DNA from: Nonomuraea angiospora
GTDB lineage: Bacteria > Actinomycetota > Actinomycetes > Streptosporangiales > Streptosporangiaceae
Assembly: GCF_014873145.1 (NCBI RefSeq)
Contig: NZ_JADBEK010000001.1
Coordinates: forward strand, 8,060,001-8,124,000
DNA length: 64,000 bases
Direction: 5' to 3'
The notes below the pieces were generated by a model that did no database searches, was not told the origin of the DNA, and saw nothing but the letters and a program-made list of their open reading frames with translations. This document shows positions 25,653 to 33,526 of the stretch, piece by piece; position 1 is the first letter of the stretch, and the number at the start of each line of letters is the position of its first letter. The translations under genes and the position numbers were made by a program.

Positions 25653-26087
25653 TCAGCAGGCGCAGTCGATGCCGGACACCGGCGCCGTGAGGGCGTCCAC
25701 GGGGCGCCGGGTGACGCCCGAGGCGCTCTCCACGGGGAAGCCCTCCCTCGCCCAGTACTCGAAGCCGCCGATCATCTCCTTGACCCGGTAGCCCAGCTTC
25801 GCGAACTCCAGGGCCGCCCTGGTGGCGCCGTTGCACCCGGGGCCCCAGCAGTACGTCACGACCGCGGCCTCCCTCGGGACCAGGCCGGGTGCCCTCGCGG
25901 CGATCTCGGCGGTCGGGAGGTGTACGGCGCCCTCGATGTGGCCCTGGTCCCAGCTCTCCCGGCTGCGCGAGTCGACGACCACGACGCCGGGGACCCCGGC
26001 GGCCAGGTCGGCGGCCACGTCCGAGACGTCGGTCTCGAAGGCGAGGCGGGCGGCGAAGTGGGCGAGCGCGGCGGCGTTGTCGGACAT
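25653..26087 (-). CDS. Rhodanese-like domain protein
   Basis: A 144-residue single-domain rhodanese. The core reads VVVDSRSRESWDQGHIEGAVHLP, then the active-site loop CWGPGCNGA with the catalytic Cys that would carry persulfide sulfur, and MIGGFEYW. The last residues are IDCAC, adding two cysteines that could relay sulfur or bind metal. No signal peptide. ATG at 26087 (or the overlapping GTG at 26090) is chosen over an upstream GTG at 26135 because the family starts near here. The sulfur acceptor is unknown. Confidence 0.85.
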   Translation of the reverse strand: MSDNAAALAHFAARLAFETDVSDVAADLAAGVPGVVVVDSRSRESWDQGHIEGAVHLPTAEIAARAPGLVPREAAVVTYCWGPGCNGATRAALEFAKLGYRVKEMIGGFEYWAREGFPVESASGVTRRPVDALTAPVSGIDCAC

Positions 26088-26237
26088 CACGGGATCGTTC
26101 CCTTCGTGGCGGGGTGACTCGCAGGATCGTGTCACTTTCCGCAGGTGGGAGGACAGTGGCGTGAATGCCTCGGATCGCTAATATCCCGCCAGAGTGCGAT
26201 GTCTGATACCTGCCGGAGTTCTGTCGGAGTCGCCCGG

Positions 26238-26243
26238 TACAGT
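26238..26243 (+). promoter_or_regulatory. -10 hexamer for the EamA transporter gene
   Basis: TACAGT ends eight bases before the ATG at 26252, consistent with a leaderless or nearly leaderless transcript. Confidence 0.45.
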
Positions 26244-26251
26244 CATGAGCC

Positions 26252-27271
26252 ATGCGTACGGACACCACTGACAGCCGGCCCACCGTCCTCGTCTGGGGCG
26301 CCCTGGCGGTCGTCTACGTGGTCTGGGGTTCGACGTATCTCGGGATCGGCGTCGCGATCGAGTCGATCCCGCCCATGCTCAGCGGGGCCCTGCGGTTCAT
26401 CACCGCCGCCGCCCTGCTCGCCGGCTTCCTGCTGATCCGGTCGGGGCCGTCGGCCTTCAAAATGTCGCGCCGGCAGTTTTTCGGCGCGGCCGTCGTGGGC
26501 GTGCTGCTGCTGACCACCGGCAACGGGCTGCTGGCGGTGGCCGAGCAGTACATCTCCACGGGCCTGGCGGCGCTCCTGGTGGCCTCGGTGCCGCTGTGGC
26601 TGGTCGTGTTCAGGTTCGCCGTGCGCGACCGTCCCAAGCCGCTCACGCTCGCGGGCGTGCTGGTCGGGCTCGGCGGGGTCGCGGCGCTGTCGCTGACCGG
26701 CGCCGACGGCGGCAGCGGCGTCGGGATCGTGGTGGTCCTGCTCGGCTCGGTGTCCTGGGCCGTGGGCTCGTTCCTGTCGAGCAGGATCCAGATGCCCGCC
26801 AATGCGCTGGCCACCAGCGCGGTCGAGATGGTCGTGGGCGGCGCCGGGCTGCTGGTGCTCGGCACCGGAGTCGGCGAGCGGCTCGACGTGTCGGCCGTCA
26901 CCACCAGGTCGTGGGTGGCGCTGGCCTACCTGATCCTGGTGGGGTCGCTGATCGGGTTCACCGCGTTCTCGTGGCTGCTCGGCAACGCCCCCATCTCGCT
27001 GGTGTCCACCTACGCCTACGTCAACCCGGCGGTGGCCGTCGCGCTCGGCGCGCTCCTGCTGGACGAGCCGATCACGACCCAGGTGGTCGTCGGCGGCCTG
27101 GTCATCCTGGCCGGCGTGGCGCTGGTGATCTCAACCGAGCGGAAGCGACCGAAGCGCGTCCTCGAAGACGTCGACGGTGGCGGCGACGTCGGCCTCGGTG
27201 TGGGCGGTGGACAGGAACCACAGCCCTCGCGGCACCATGTTGACCCCACGGTCGAGCAGCGCGGCGTGTAG
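26252..27271 (+). CDS. EamA/DMT-family transporter
   Basis: A 339-residue membrane protein with ten predicted helices in two EamA repeats (about 12-145 and 155-290). The first starts WGALAVVYVVWGSTYLGIG and the second contains the NPAVAVALGALLLDEPIT signature. Drug/metabolite exporters of this group (RhtA/YdcZ-like) move amino acids or other small molecules; the substrate is unknown. The last ~47 residues (after ISTERKRPKR) are hydrophilic and are encoded on DNA that also codes the end of the convergent aminotransferase. The reading frame simply runs into that gene for 141 bp. Confidence 0.87.
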   Translation: MRTDTTDSRPTVLVWGALAVVYVVWGSTYLGIGVAIESIPPMLSGALRFITAAALLAGFLLIRSGPSAFKMSRRQFFGAAVVGVLLLTTGNGLLAVAEQYISTGLAALLVASVPLWLVVFRFAVRDRPKPLTLAGVLVGLGGVAALSLTGADGGSGVGIVVVLLGSVSWAVGSFLSSRIQMPANALATSAVEMVVGGAGLLVLGTGVGERLDVSAVTTRSWVALAYLILVGSLIGFTAFSWLLGNAPISLVSTYAYVNPAVAVALGALLLDEPITTQVVVGGLVILAGVALVISTERKRPKRVLEDVDGGGDVGLGVGGGQEPQPSRHHVDPTVEQRGV

Positions 27272-28435
27272 GCGGGTCATCATGGCGCGGTCGGTCCCGG
27301 CGAAGTCGCGGTAGTCGCGCACCGCGGGCGCGTCGGTGAAGTACGTCTGGAAGACCGGCCCCGGCCCGTCCACCAGCATCGGGACCCCCACGCGGGCGGC
27401 GGCCTCGCGCAGGCCGGCCATGAGCTGACGGCCCCGCGCGTAGAGGGTGCCGTAGACCTCCTCGCGCCGCTCGTCCAGGATGCGCAAGGTGGCCTCGGCG
27501 GCGGCGATGCCGACGGGCTGGGAGTTGAACGTCCCGGCGTGCGCGACCTTGCCCGAGGAGATGGCGTCCATCACGGCCGCCCGCCCCGCCAGCGCGGACA
27601 CCTGCATGCCGCCCGCCATCGCCTTGCCGAAGACCGACAGGTCGGGGCTGACGCCGAGGTACTCCTGGGCGCCGCCGGGCGCGAGCCGGAAACCGGTGAT
27701 GATCTCGTCGAAGATCAGCAGGCTGCCGTAGCGGTCGCACAGCGCGCGCACCCCCTGCAGGTAGCCGGGGTCCGGCTCGATGGCGCCGGTGTTGCAGAGC
27801 ACCGGCTCCGTGACGACGGCGGCGATCTGCCCCGCGTGCTCGTCCATGAGGGCGCTCAGGGCGTCCAGGTCGTTCCAGGGGCAGATCACCAGGTCGGCGG
27901 CGGGCGGCTGGCCCGCGGTGCCGGGGACGGGGCGCGGGTGGTCCTGCGGTCCCGCGTCGTCCAGGGACGGGTGGACGCTGTAGAGGACCGGGTCGAGCCA
28001 GCCGTGGTAGTGGCCCTCGAACTTGAGGATCTTGGACCGTCCCGTGAAACCGCGCGCCAGGCGCCAGGCGGCGTGCGCGGCCTCGGAGCCGACGGTGTTG
28101 AAGCGGACGCGCTCCGCCGAGGGCACCATCGCGCACAGCCGCTCGGCGACGCGGGTCTCCGCCGCGTGCTGGGCGGAGTAGACGATGCCGCGGGCCACCT
28201 GCGCGGCGACGGCCTCCACCACGGCGGGCGGGCAGTGGCCGAGCAGCGCCGGGCCCTGGCCGAGCACGTAGTCGGTGTAGACGTTGCCGTCGACGTCCCA
28301 GAGCCTGGCTCCCGATGCCCTGTCCACGTAGAGCGGCACGCCCGCGGTGCGGCGGGCGTCGCTGGAGACGCCGCCCGCGATGTAGCGCTGGGCATGGGTG
28401 TAGAGGTCGCGGCTGACGTCCAGAGTGCGGGTCAT
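27131..28435 (-). CDS. Class III aminotransferase, glutamate-1-semialdehyde aminomutase-like
   Basis: A 434-residue PLP enzyme. The pyridoxal site lysine lies in VFGKAMAGGM, the cofactor Asp in LIFDEIITGFRLAPGG, and the N-terminus has the AQRYIAGGVSSDARR pattern of HemL-like proteins. True HemL makes 5-aminolevulinate, but many actinobacterial relatives are transaminases of secondary metabolism or amino-sugar/amino-acid catabolism, and no haem gene adjoins. The ATG at 28435 lies seven bases after a TTGGAT hexamer; ATG 28444 is the alternative. Confidence 0.83.
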   Translation of the reverse strand: MTRTLDVSRDLYTHAQRYIAGGVSSDARRTAGVPLYVDRASGARLWDVDGNVYTDYVLGQGPALLGHCPPAVVEAVAAQVARGIVYSAQHAAETRVAERLCAMVPSAERVRFNTVGSEAAHAAWRLARGFTGRSKILKFEGHYHGWLDPVLYSVHPSLDDAGPQDHPRPVPGTAGQPPAADLVICPWNDLDALSALMDEHAGQIAAVVTEPVLCNTGAIEPDPGYLQGVRALCDRYGSLLIFDEIITGFRLAPGGAQEYLGVSPDLSVFGKAMAGGMQVSALAGRAAVMDAISSGKVAHAGTFNSQPVGIAAAEATLRILDERREEVYGTLYARGRQLMAGLREAAARVGVPMLVDGPGPVFQTYFTDAPAVRDYRDFAGTDRAMMTRLHAALLDRGVNMVPRGLWFLSTAHTEADVAATVDVFEDALRSLPLG

Positions 28436-28549
28436 GCCGACCATCCAACGGCGGCACCTCGCCCGGCCACAAGAAAGAGAGCAAGAAGCGGGTCTAAGCG
28501 CAAATTTCGGTGCTTGTGGAGGTCACAGGGCCTTGATGGGCTTACGGAC

Positions 28550-29395
28550 ATGTTTCTTGGACGCATTCGGCGCACCGCTTCCGGCCCCGTCGAGCTGGTG
28601 GCCCGGCGTGCGCCCGGCGAGCTCGTGAGCCTGGCCGACCTCGGGTCCGACCCGGTGGCGGCCCTGGACTCGTACGGGCTCGACCGCCTGACCGAGCTGG
28701 TGGCCGGCCACGACGGCCCCACGCTGGACGAGGGCGCGGTCGTCTTCGAGCCGCCCGTGGCCACCTGCACGAAGATCTGCTGCCTGGCGCTGAATTACCA
28801 GGAGCACGCGGACGAGAGCGGCCTGGAGGTGCCGCCGGAGCCGGTGCTGTTCTTCAAGCCGCCGTCCGCGCTCGTGGGCCACGGCCACCCGGTCGTCGCC
28901 CCCGCCCGCACCCGCCACCTGGAGCACGAGGTGGAGCTGGCCGTGGTCATCGGCAAGGTGACCAGGGACCTGCCGGCCGAGCGGTGGCGCGAGGCCGTCG
29001 CCGGCTACACCGTGATCAACGACATGACGGCCCGCGACCTCCAACTGGCCAACATCGCCCGCAACGTGCCGTGGGACCAGTCGAAGGGGTTCGACACCTT
29101 CGCGCCCGCGGGACCGTACCTGGCGACGGTGGACGAGGTGCCCGACCCGCAGGAGCTGGAGCTGACCCTGGAGGTGGACGGCGAGGTCAGGCAGCGGGCC
29201 AACACCCGGCAGATGGTCTTCGGGCTGCCCCGGCTCATCGCCGACCTGTCCGACGGGATGACGCTGATGCCCGGCGATCTCATCGCGACCGGCACCATCG
29301 CCGGGATCGCCCCGCTCAAGGACGGCGACACCATGCGGGCCACGGTGGAGGGAATCGGGACGCTGGTGAATACGGTCAAATTTCGGTCCGCCTAA
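28550..29395 (+). CDS. Fumarylacetoacetate-hydrolase-family protein
   Basis: A 281-residue member of the FAH fold. The family hallmarks are ALNYQEHADE, EPVLFFKPPSALVG, the metal-ligand segment HLEHEVELAVVIGK, GYTVINDMTARDLQ, KGFDTFAPAGP, and the C-terminal GDLIATGTIAG. Relatives hydrolyse or decarboxylate acylpyruvates and 2-keto-3-deoxy sugar acids. It sits 9 nt before the AraC regulator and the sugar-catabolic genes, which fits a late step in sugar-acid breakdown, but the substrate is an inference. The frame is open far upstream, but conservation begins near this ATG. Confidence 0.83.
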   Translation: MFLGRIRRTASGPVELVARRAPGELVSLADLGSDPVAALDSYGLDRLTELVAGHDGPTLDEGAVVFEPPVATCTKICCLALNYQEHADESGLEVPPEPVLFFKPPSALVGHGHPVVAPARTRHLEHEVELAVVIGKVTRDLPAERWREAVAGYTVINDMTARDLQLANIARNVPWDQSKGFDTFAPAGPYLATVDEVPDPQELELTLEVDGEVRQRANTRQMVFGLPRLIADLSDGMTLMPGDLIATGTIAGIAPLKDGDTMRATVEGIGTLVNTVKFRSA

Positions 29396-29404
29396 AGTAG
29401 AGGC

Positions 29405-30481
29405 ATGACCTACGCCGTGGCTGCCCTGGTGGACATCGACGACTTCATGGTTTCCGAGAAGACCCGTGGCCGGCCGTGGGCGCTGCGCCAGCTCCAGCGC
29501 GCCGACCACGCGGTGCGCGCCGCCACGAGCGCCCGCCGCGACGCGACCTGCCACCCCCGGCCCCCGGAGGAGTGGCTGATCATGCTGTCGGGCGCCGATC
29601 CTGGCGCGCTGATGTCCGACGCGGAGGAGCTGGCCGAGGAGCTGCGGGCCAGGATCGTCCGCGAGACGGCGTGGACGGCCACGGTCAGCCTGGGCGGGCC
29701 CAGCCTCGAACACGTCGCGGCGGAGCGGGACGCCAGGCGGGTCAACGACTACAAGCTCGTGCTCGGCGGCGACCGGGTGATCGCGCCGCCCGCGCACGAG
29801 AGCGCCGCGCCGACCCCTCCGGTGCGCATCGAGCAGGAGCTGACCAGGCGGGTCCGCGCCGGTGACCGCAACGGCGCGGCGGGGCTGCTGGCGGGGTGGG
29901 TCGACAGGTGCGCCAGGGAGCCCGGGGCCGATCCGCGCACGCTGCGCAACTGGCTCATCGGCCAGCTGCTCTTCGTGGTGGACGTGGCCAACCGGAGCAG
30001 GCTGGCCGACGGGTCGACGGACTGGGTGGAGGCCTGCGCCCGGCTGCCGATCGAGGACATCATCATGGTCGGGGACATCCACGAGCGCTCCTACCTGCAC
30101 ATCTGGCTGCGGGAGACGCTGGGCCGGCTCATGCCGGCCGCGCCCCGGCGTGACGTGCTCGCGCTGGCCGAGGCGTACCTGGCGGAGCACTACACCGATC
30201 CAGGGCTGCGCCTGGCGACCGTGGCGCAGGCCGTGAGCGCGAGCCCGTACTACATCTCGCACCTGTTCGCGGAGGAGCGGCGGACGACGTTCCTGCGGCA
30301 CCTGACCGGGCTGCGGCTGCGGCACGCCCGCCGGCTGCTGTCCACCTCGGCGCTGCCGGTGGACGTGATCGCCGCGCACACCGGCTACCCGACCGCCAAG
30401 GCCCTGCGCAGCGCCTTCCGGCGGTACGTCGGGTGCTCCCCCACGGAATACCGCAGGGCCGGGCTCCGGCCCGGATCGTGA
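29405..30481 (+). CDS. AraC-family transcriptional regulator
   Basis: A 358-residue protein. The C-terminal 100 residues hold two helix-turn-helix units: LATVAQAVSASPYYISHLFAEERRT and IAAHTGYPTAKALRSAFRR, ending GCSPTEYRR as in AraC/XylS regulators. The N-terminal ~130 residues (TYAVAALVDIDDFM, ATVSLGGPS) look like a degenerate GGDEF-type alpha/beta domain, not the usual cupin. It follows the FAH gene by 9 nt and precedes the kinase gene by 14 nt, so it likely controls this locus. TAAAGT and an AGAGG lie just before the ATG. Confidence 0.85.
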   Translation: MTYAVAALVDIDDFMVSEKTRGRPWALRQLQRADHAVRAATSARRDATCHPRPPEEWLIMLSGADPGALMSDAEELAEELRARIVRETAWTATVSLGGPSLEHVAAERDARRVNDYKLVLGGDRVIAPPAHESAAPTPPVRIEQELTRRVRAGDRNGAAGLLAGWVDRCAREPGADPRTLRNWLIGQLLFVVDVANRSRLADGSTDWVEACARLPIEDIIMVGDIHERSYLHIWLRETLGRLMPAAPRRDVLALAEAYLAEHYTDPGLRLATVAQAVSASPYYISHLFAEERRTTFLRHLTGLRLRHARRLLSTSALPVDVIAAHTGYPTAKALRSAFRRYVGCSPTEYRRAGLRPGS

Positions 30482-30495
30482 CCAGGAGGACGCGC

Positions 30496-31515
30496 ATGGA
30501 TCTGGCGATCGACGGCGGGCAGACGGGCCTGCGGATCGGCCTGGCCGAGTCGGGGCGGATCCGGGAGATCCGCGAGCTGCCCGGCCTGTCGTACGCGGAG
30601 GGCTCCCCGGTCGAGGCCGTGCTGGAGCGGATCGGGACGGGGTGGGGGCCGCTCGGCACCGTCTGCCTCGGCCTGACCACGATCCTGGACGACCCCGGCA
30701 AGCTGGCCGGCCGGCTGCTCTCCATGGCCCGCCGCGTGCTGATCACGACGGATGTGGTCACCTCGCACGCGGGAGCGTTCGCGGGCGGTGAGGGCGTGGT
30801 GCTGGCCGCGGGCACCGGAGCGATCGCCCTGGGCGTCGGTGACGGCATCCGGCAGGTGGACGGCTGGGGCTACCTCTACGGCGACGCGGGCAGCGGCTTC
30901 TGGATCGGCCGCCGCGGCCTCGACGCCGCCTTCCGGGGCTTCGACGGGCGCGCGGAGCCCGGCCCGCTCACCGAGCGCGCCCAGGCGGTGTTCGGCGACC
31001 TGGCCGGCCTGCCTGAGCGCCTCTACCTCGCCCCCGACGCGGTGGCGCGGATCGCCCGCTTCGCCGTCCACGTCCTGGAGCTGGCAGGAGACCCGGGCCG
31101 CGCTGTGGGGCGGGCGGGAGACCCGGGCCGCGTCGTGGAGGGGGCGGGTGACCCGGGCCGCGTCGTGGAGGGGGCGGGTGACCCGGGCCGCGTCGTGGAG
31201 CCGGTGGGAGACCGGAGCCGCCCGGACCCCACGGCCCGCGCCATCGCCGAGGAGGCGGCCCGCGAGCTGGCGGGCACGGTGGCGGCGGCGGCCCGCTGCT
31301 TCGCGAAGGAGGCGGCGGCGGTGCCCGTCGCGTGGACCGGCCGCCTGCTGCGCGACCCCGGACTCCGCACCGGCTTCGAGGCGGAGCTGGCCCGCCTGCT
31401 CCCTCAAGCGACCCTCCGGCCTCCCGCGGGCGACAGCCTCGCGGGCGCCGCCCTGCTGGCCGCCTCCACGGGGCCGAGCCGCTACCAGTCGATGATCAGA
31501 ACGGCGGAACGATGA
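30496..31515 (+). CDS. BadF/BcrA-type ATPase, N-acetylglucosamine-kinase-like
   Basis: A 339-residue ASKHA-fold protein. The phosphate-1 motif is LAIDGGQTGLRIGLA, the phosphate-2 region GEGVVLAAGTGAIALGV, and GDAGSGFWIGRRG matches the hexosamine-kinase-like branch. It probably phosphorylates an amino sugar released by the locus. An unusual insertion at about 196-245 consists of four 10-residue tandem repeats (AGDPGRVVEG) plus a diverged fifth. AGGAGG precedes the ATG. Its stop overlaps the next start (ATGA). The low-complexity insertion may be a recent expansion in a surface loop. Confidence 0.82.
   Translation: MDLAIDGGQTGLRIGLAESGRIREIRELPGLSYAEGSPVEAVLERIGTGWGPLGTVCLGLTTILDDPGKLAGRLLSMARRVLITTDVVTSHAGAFAGGEGVVLAAGTGAIALGVGDGIRQVDGWGYLYGDAGSGFWIGRRGLDAAFRGFDGRAEPGPLTERAQAVFGDLAGLPERLYLAPDAVARIARFAVHVLELAGDPGRAVGRAGDPGRVVEGAGDPGRVVEGAGDPGRVVEPVGDRSRPDPTARAIAEEAARELAGTVAAAARCFAKEAAAVPVAWTGRLLRDPGLRTGFEAELARLLPQATLRPPAGDSLAGAALLAASTGPSRYQSMIRTAER
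31084..31230 (+). repeat. In-frame 30-bp tandem repeat in the kinase gene
   Basis: Units start at 31084, 31114, 31144 and 31174, with a partial diverged copy to 31230. Units 2-4 are nearly identical (GACCCGGGCCGCGTCGTGGA core). Each encodes AGDPGR plus four residues. This is a slippage-prone, possibly variable-length array. Confidence 0.85.
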
Positions 31516-32789
31516 GAGTGGGACACGGCAGCGCCGAGCTGCCCGTGCCGGACGGCACGCCGATGGGCGGCTACATCGACCGGCCGGGGCCGTCCACGGG
31601 CCTGGCGGACCCGCTGTCGGTCAGCGCGGTGACCTGGTCGGACGGCGGGAGCAGGTTCGCGCTGGCGATCGCCGACGTCATCTGCGTCAACGAGGACCTC
31701 GCCGGGCGGGCCAGGCGGGCGGCCGGGTGCGAGCTGTGGCTGGCGGCGAGCCACACCCACGCGGGGCCCGAGACCGGCTGCGTGCCGGGCGGCGGGCCGA
31801 CGCCCGAGCCCTGGCTCGACCGGATCACCGAGGCGGTGCGCACGGCCGTGCGGCGGGCGATCGACGCGGAGCGGCCGTGCGAGGGCATGGCGTACCGTGG
31901 CGAGCTGCACGGGGTCGGCGCCGATCGGAGCAGGCCGGGGGCGCGGGCGGTGGTGCCGCTCGACCTGATCGCCGTGCGTGACGGCGGGCTCGCCGGGGTG
32001 CTGGTGGTGCTTCCCGTACACCCCACCGTGCTGCCCGCGGCCAACCGCCTGGTCAGCGCCGACCTGGTCGGAGCCGTACGCGCGAGCCTGCGGCGCCGGC
32101 TCGGCGAGGACGTCTGGGTGGCGGTCGCCACCGGCGCGGCCGGCGACATCAGCACCCGCCACACCCGGCGCGGCCAGGACGCGGCGGAGCTGCGACGCCT
32201 GGGCGAGCTCGTCGCGGACCGCTGCGCCGAGCTGCTGACGCGCCCGGGGACCCCGCTCTGGCAGGCCGCACCCACGGGCATCGCCTCGGCCGGTGCCACC
32301 GGCCTCTCCGGGGCCGCAACCACCGGCATCTCCGGGGCCGGAACCACTGGCATCGCCTGGGCCACGCGGCGGCTGACGCTCGAACCCGCCGCCACGACGG
32401 CCGATGAGGAGGCCCTCCTCGCCGGGTACGAGCGCGCCGCGGCGTCGGGTGACCCGGTCGCCACCCGCCTGGCCCGCAGCAGGCTCGAAGGGCTGCGGGC
32501 ACGCACCGCGCCGCCCGTCCCGACCGGCGTGGACGTGAACGTCGCCCGCCTCGGCGGGCTCGCCCTCGCCGGGCTCCCGGGCGAGCCGTTCCTGGCCGTC
32601 GCCGAGCGCGTCGCCGACCGGCCCGGCGAGCCGACCGTGGTCCTGGGCTACGTCAACGGCTATCCCGGATACCTGCCGACGGCCGCCGCCTACCGGCGGG
32701 CCGAGTACGAGGTCCTGGCCAGCCAGGTGGCCCCGGGCAGCGCCGAACTCATCGCCGAGACCGCACGAACCCTGCTGGAGGAGCTGTGA
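31512..32789 (+). CDS. Neutral/alkaline ceramidase-like hydrolase
   Basis: A 425-residue protein whose N-terminal pattern matches the neutral-ceramidase N-terminal domain: GSAELPVPDGTPMGGYIDR, SHTHAGP (metal-binding His pair), a HPTVLPAANRLVSADLVG segment, and GAAGDISTRH. Known ceramidases are 650-700 residues with a C-terminal immunoglobulin-like domain, absent here, and are secreted, whereas this one has no signal peptide. Shorter relatives occur in sugar-utilisation loci and probably act as zinc amidases or esterases on sugar derivatives, so deacylation of an amino sugar is conceivable. It overlaps the kinase gene and the SIS gene by 4 bp each and contains a small tandem repeat at about 255-286. 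Confidence 0.72.
   Translation: MRVGHGSAELPVPDGTPMGGYIDRPGPSTGLADPLSVSAVTWSDGGSRFALAIADVICVNEDLAGRARRAAGCELWLAASHTHAGPETGCVPGGGPTPEPWLDRITEAVRTAVRRAIDAERPCEGMAYRGELHGVGADRSRPGARAVVPLDLIAVRDGGLAGVLVVLPVHPTVLPAANRLVSADLVGAVRASLRRRLGEDVWVAVATGAAGDISTRHTRRGQDAAELRRLGELVADRCAELLTRPGTPLWQAAPTGIASAGATGLSGAATTGISGAGTTGIAWATRRLTLEPAATTADEEALLAGYERAAASGDPVATRLARSRLEGLRARTAPPVPTGVDVNVARLGGLALAGLPGEPFLAVAERVADRPGEPTVVLGYVNGYPGYLPTAAAYRRAEYEVLASQVAPGSAELIAETARTLLEEL
32274..32369 (+). repeat. In-frame 24-bp imperfect tandem repeat in the ceramidase-like gene
   Basis: Four units of 24 bp (32274, 32298, 32322, 32346) encode TGIASAGA, TGLSGAAT, TGISGAGT and TGIAWATR. They form a Gly/Ala/Thr linker. Confidence 0.75.
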
Positions 32790-33526
32790 TCGACCAGAGC
32801 GCGTACGCGCTGATCGCCGGATCGGCCGTGGACCGGCTGCTCACCGCCGAACGCGACGCGATCGAACGCGCCGGCGCGCTGATCCACGCCTCGTTGCGCG
32901 CGGGCGGGGTGCTCCAGGCGTTCGGCACCGGCCATTCGAGGTCCGTGGCGCTGGAGCTCACCGGCCGGGCGGGCGGCCTGGTGCCGGTCAACCAGCTCGG
33001 CATCCGCGACCTCGCCTACTACGGCGACGCCTCGCCGCGCGACATCCTCGACCCGAAGATCGAGCGCGAGCCCGGCCTGGCCGCACGCATATGGGAGCTG
33101 GCCGACATCCGGCCCGAGGACGTCTTCGTGATCATCTCGAACTCCGGCGGCAACGCGGCGATCGTCGAGATGGCCCGCCTCGCGGTCCGGCGCGGGCACC
33201 CGGTGATCGCCATCACCTCTCGCGAGCACACCGCCGCGGTGGCCGTCGAGGAGCGGCTGGCCGACCTGGCCCAGGTGGTCATCGACAACGGGGCGCCGTA
33301 CGGCGACGCCACGCTGCCGCTGCCGGGCGGCGGCAGCGCCTGCGGCGTCTCGACCCTCACCGGCGTGCTGGCCGCCCAGCTCCTGGTCGCCGAGGTCGTC
33401 GGCCGCTTCCTCGCGGCCGGCGAGCCGCCGCCCGTCTTCAGGTCGGCCAACACCCCGGGCGGCGACGCGCACAACGCCCGGCTGCTGGACAGGTACGGCC
33501 CGCGCGTGCGCCTCGGCGACGCCTAA
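32786..33526 (+). CDS. SIS-domain sugar isomerase-like protein (UPF0309 type)
   Basis: A 246-residue cytoplasmic protein with one SIS domain: FGTGHSRSVALELTGRAGG, VFVIISNSGGNAAIVEMARLA (the Ser/Gly phosphosugar loop), and HPVIAITSREHT. Such proteins bind or isomerise phosphosugars, for example aldose-ketose isomerisation or etherase steps in amino-sugar catabolism. The GTG start overlaps the previous stop as GTGA, so it is translationally coupled to the ceramidase-like gene. Its 3' end overlaps the convergent regulator by 4 bp. Confidence 0.82.
   Translation: MIDQSAYALIAGSAVDRLLTAERDAIERAGALIHASLRAGGVLQAFGTGHSRSVALELTGRAGGLVPVNQLGIRDLAYYGDASPRDILDPKIEREPGLAARIWELADIRPEDVFVIISNSGGNAAIVEMARLAVRRGHPVIAITSREHTAAVAVEERLADLAQVVIDNGAPYGDATLPLPGGGSACGVSTLTGVLAAQLLVAEVVGRFLAAGEPPPVFRSANTPGGDAHNARLLDRYGPRVRLGDA

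Noticed and set aside
25403..25690. Small plus-strand open frame in the repeat-bearing gap
   Set aside because: It starts with TTG inside the repeat, has no ribosome site, an Arg/Ser-rich composition, and overlaps the end of the rhodanese gene.
27131..28435. Genuine hemL of haem synthesis
   Set aside because: The PLP motifs fit the wider class III group, no haem gene is adjacent, and HemL-like paralogues are common in actinomycetes, so the gene symbol was withheld.
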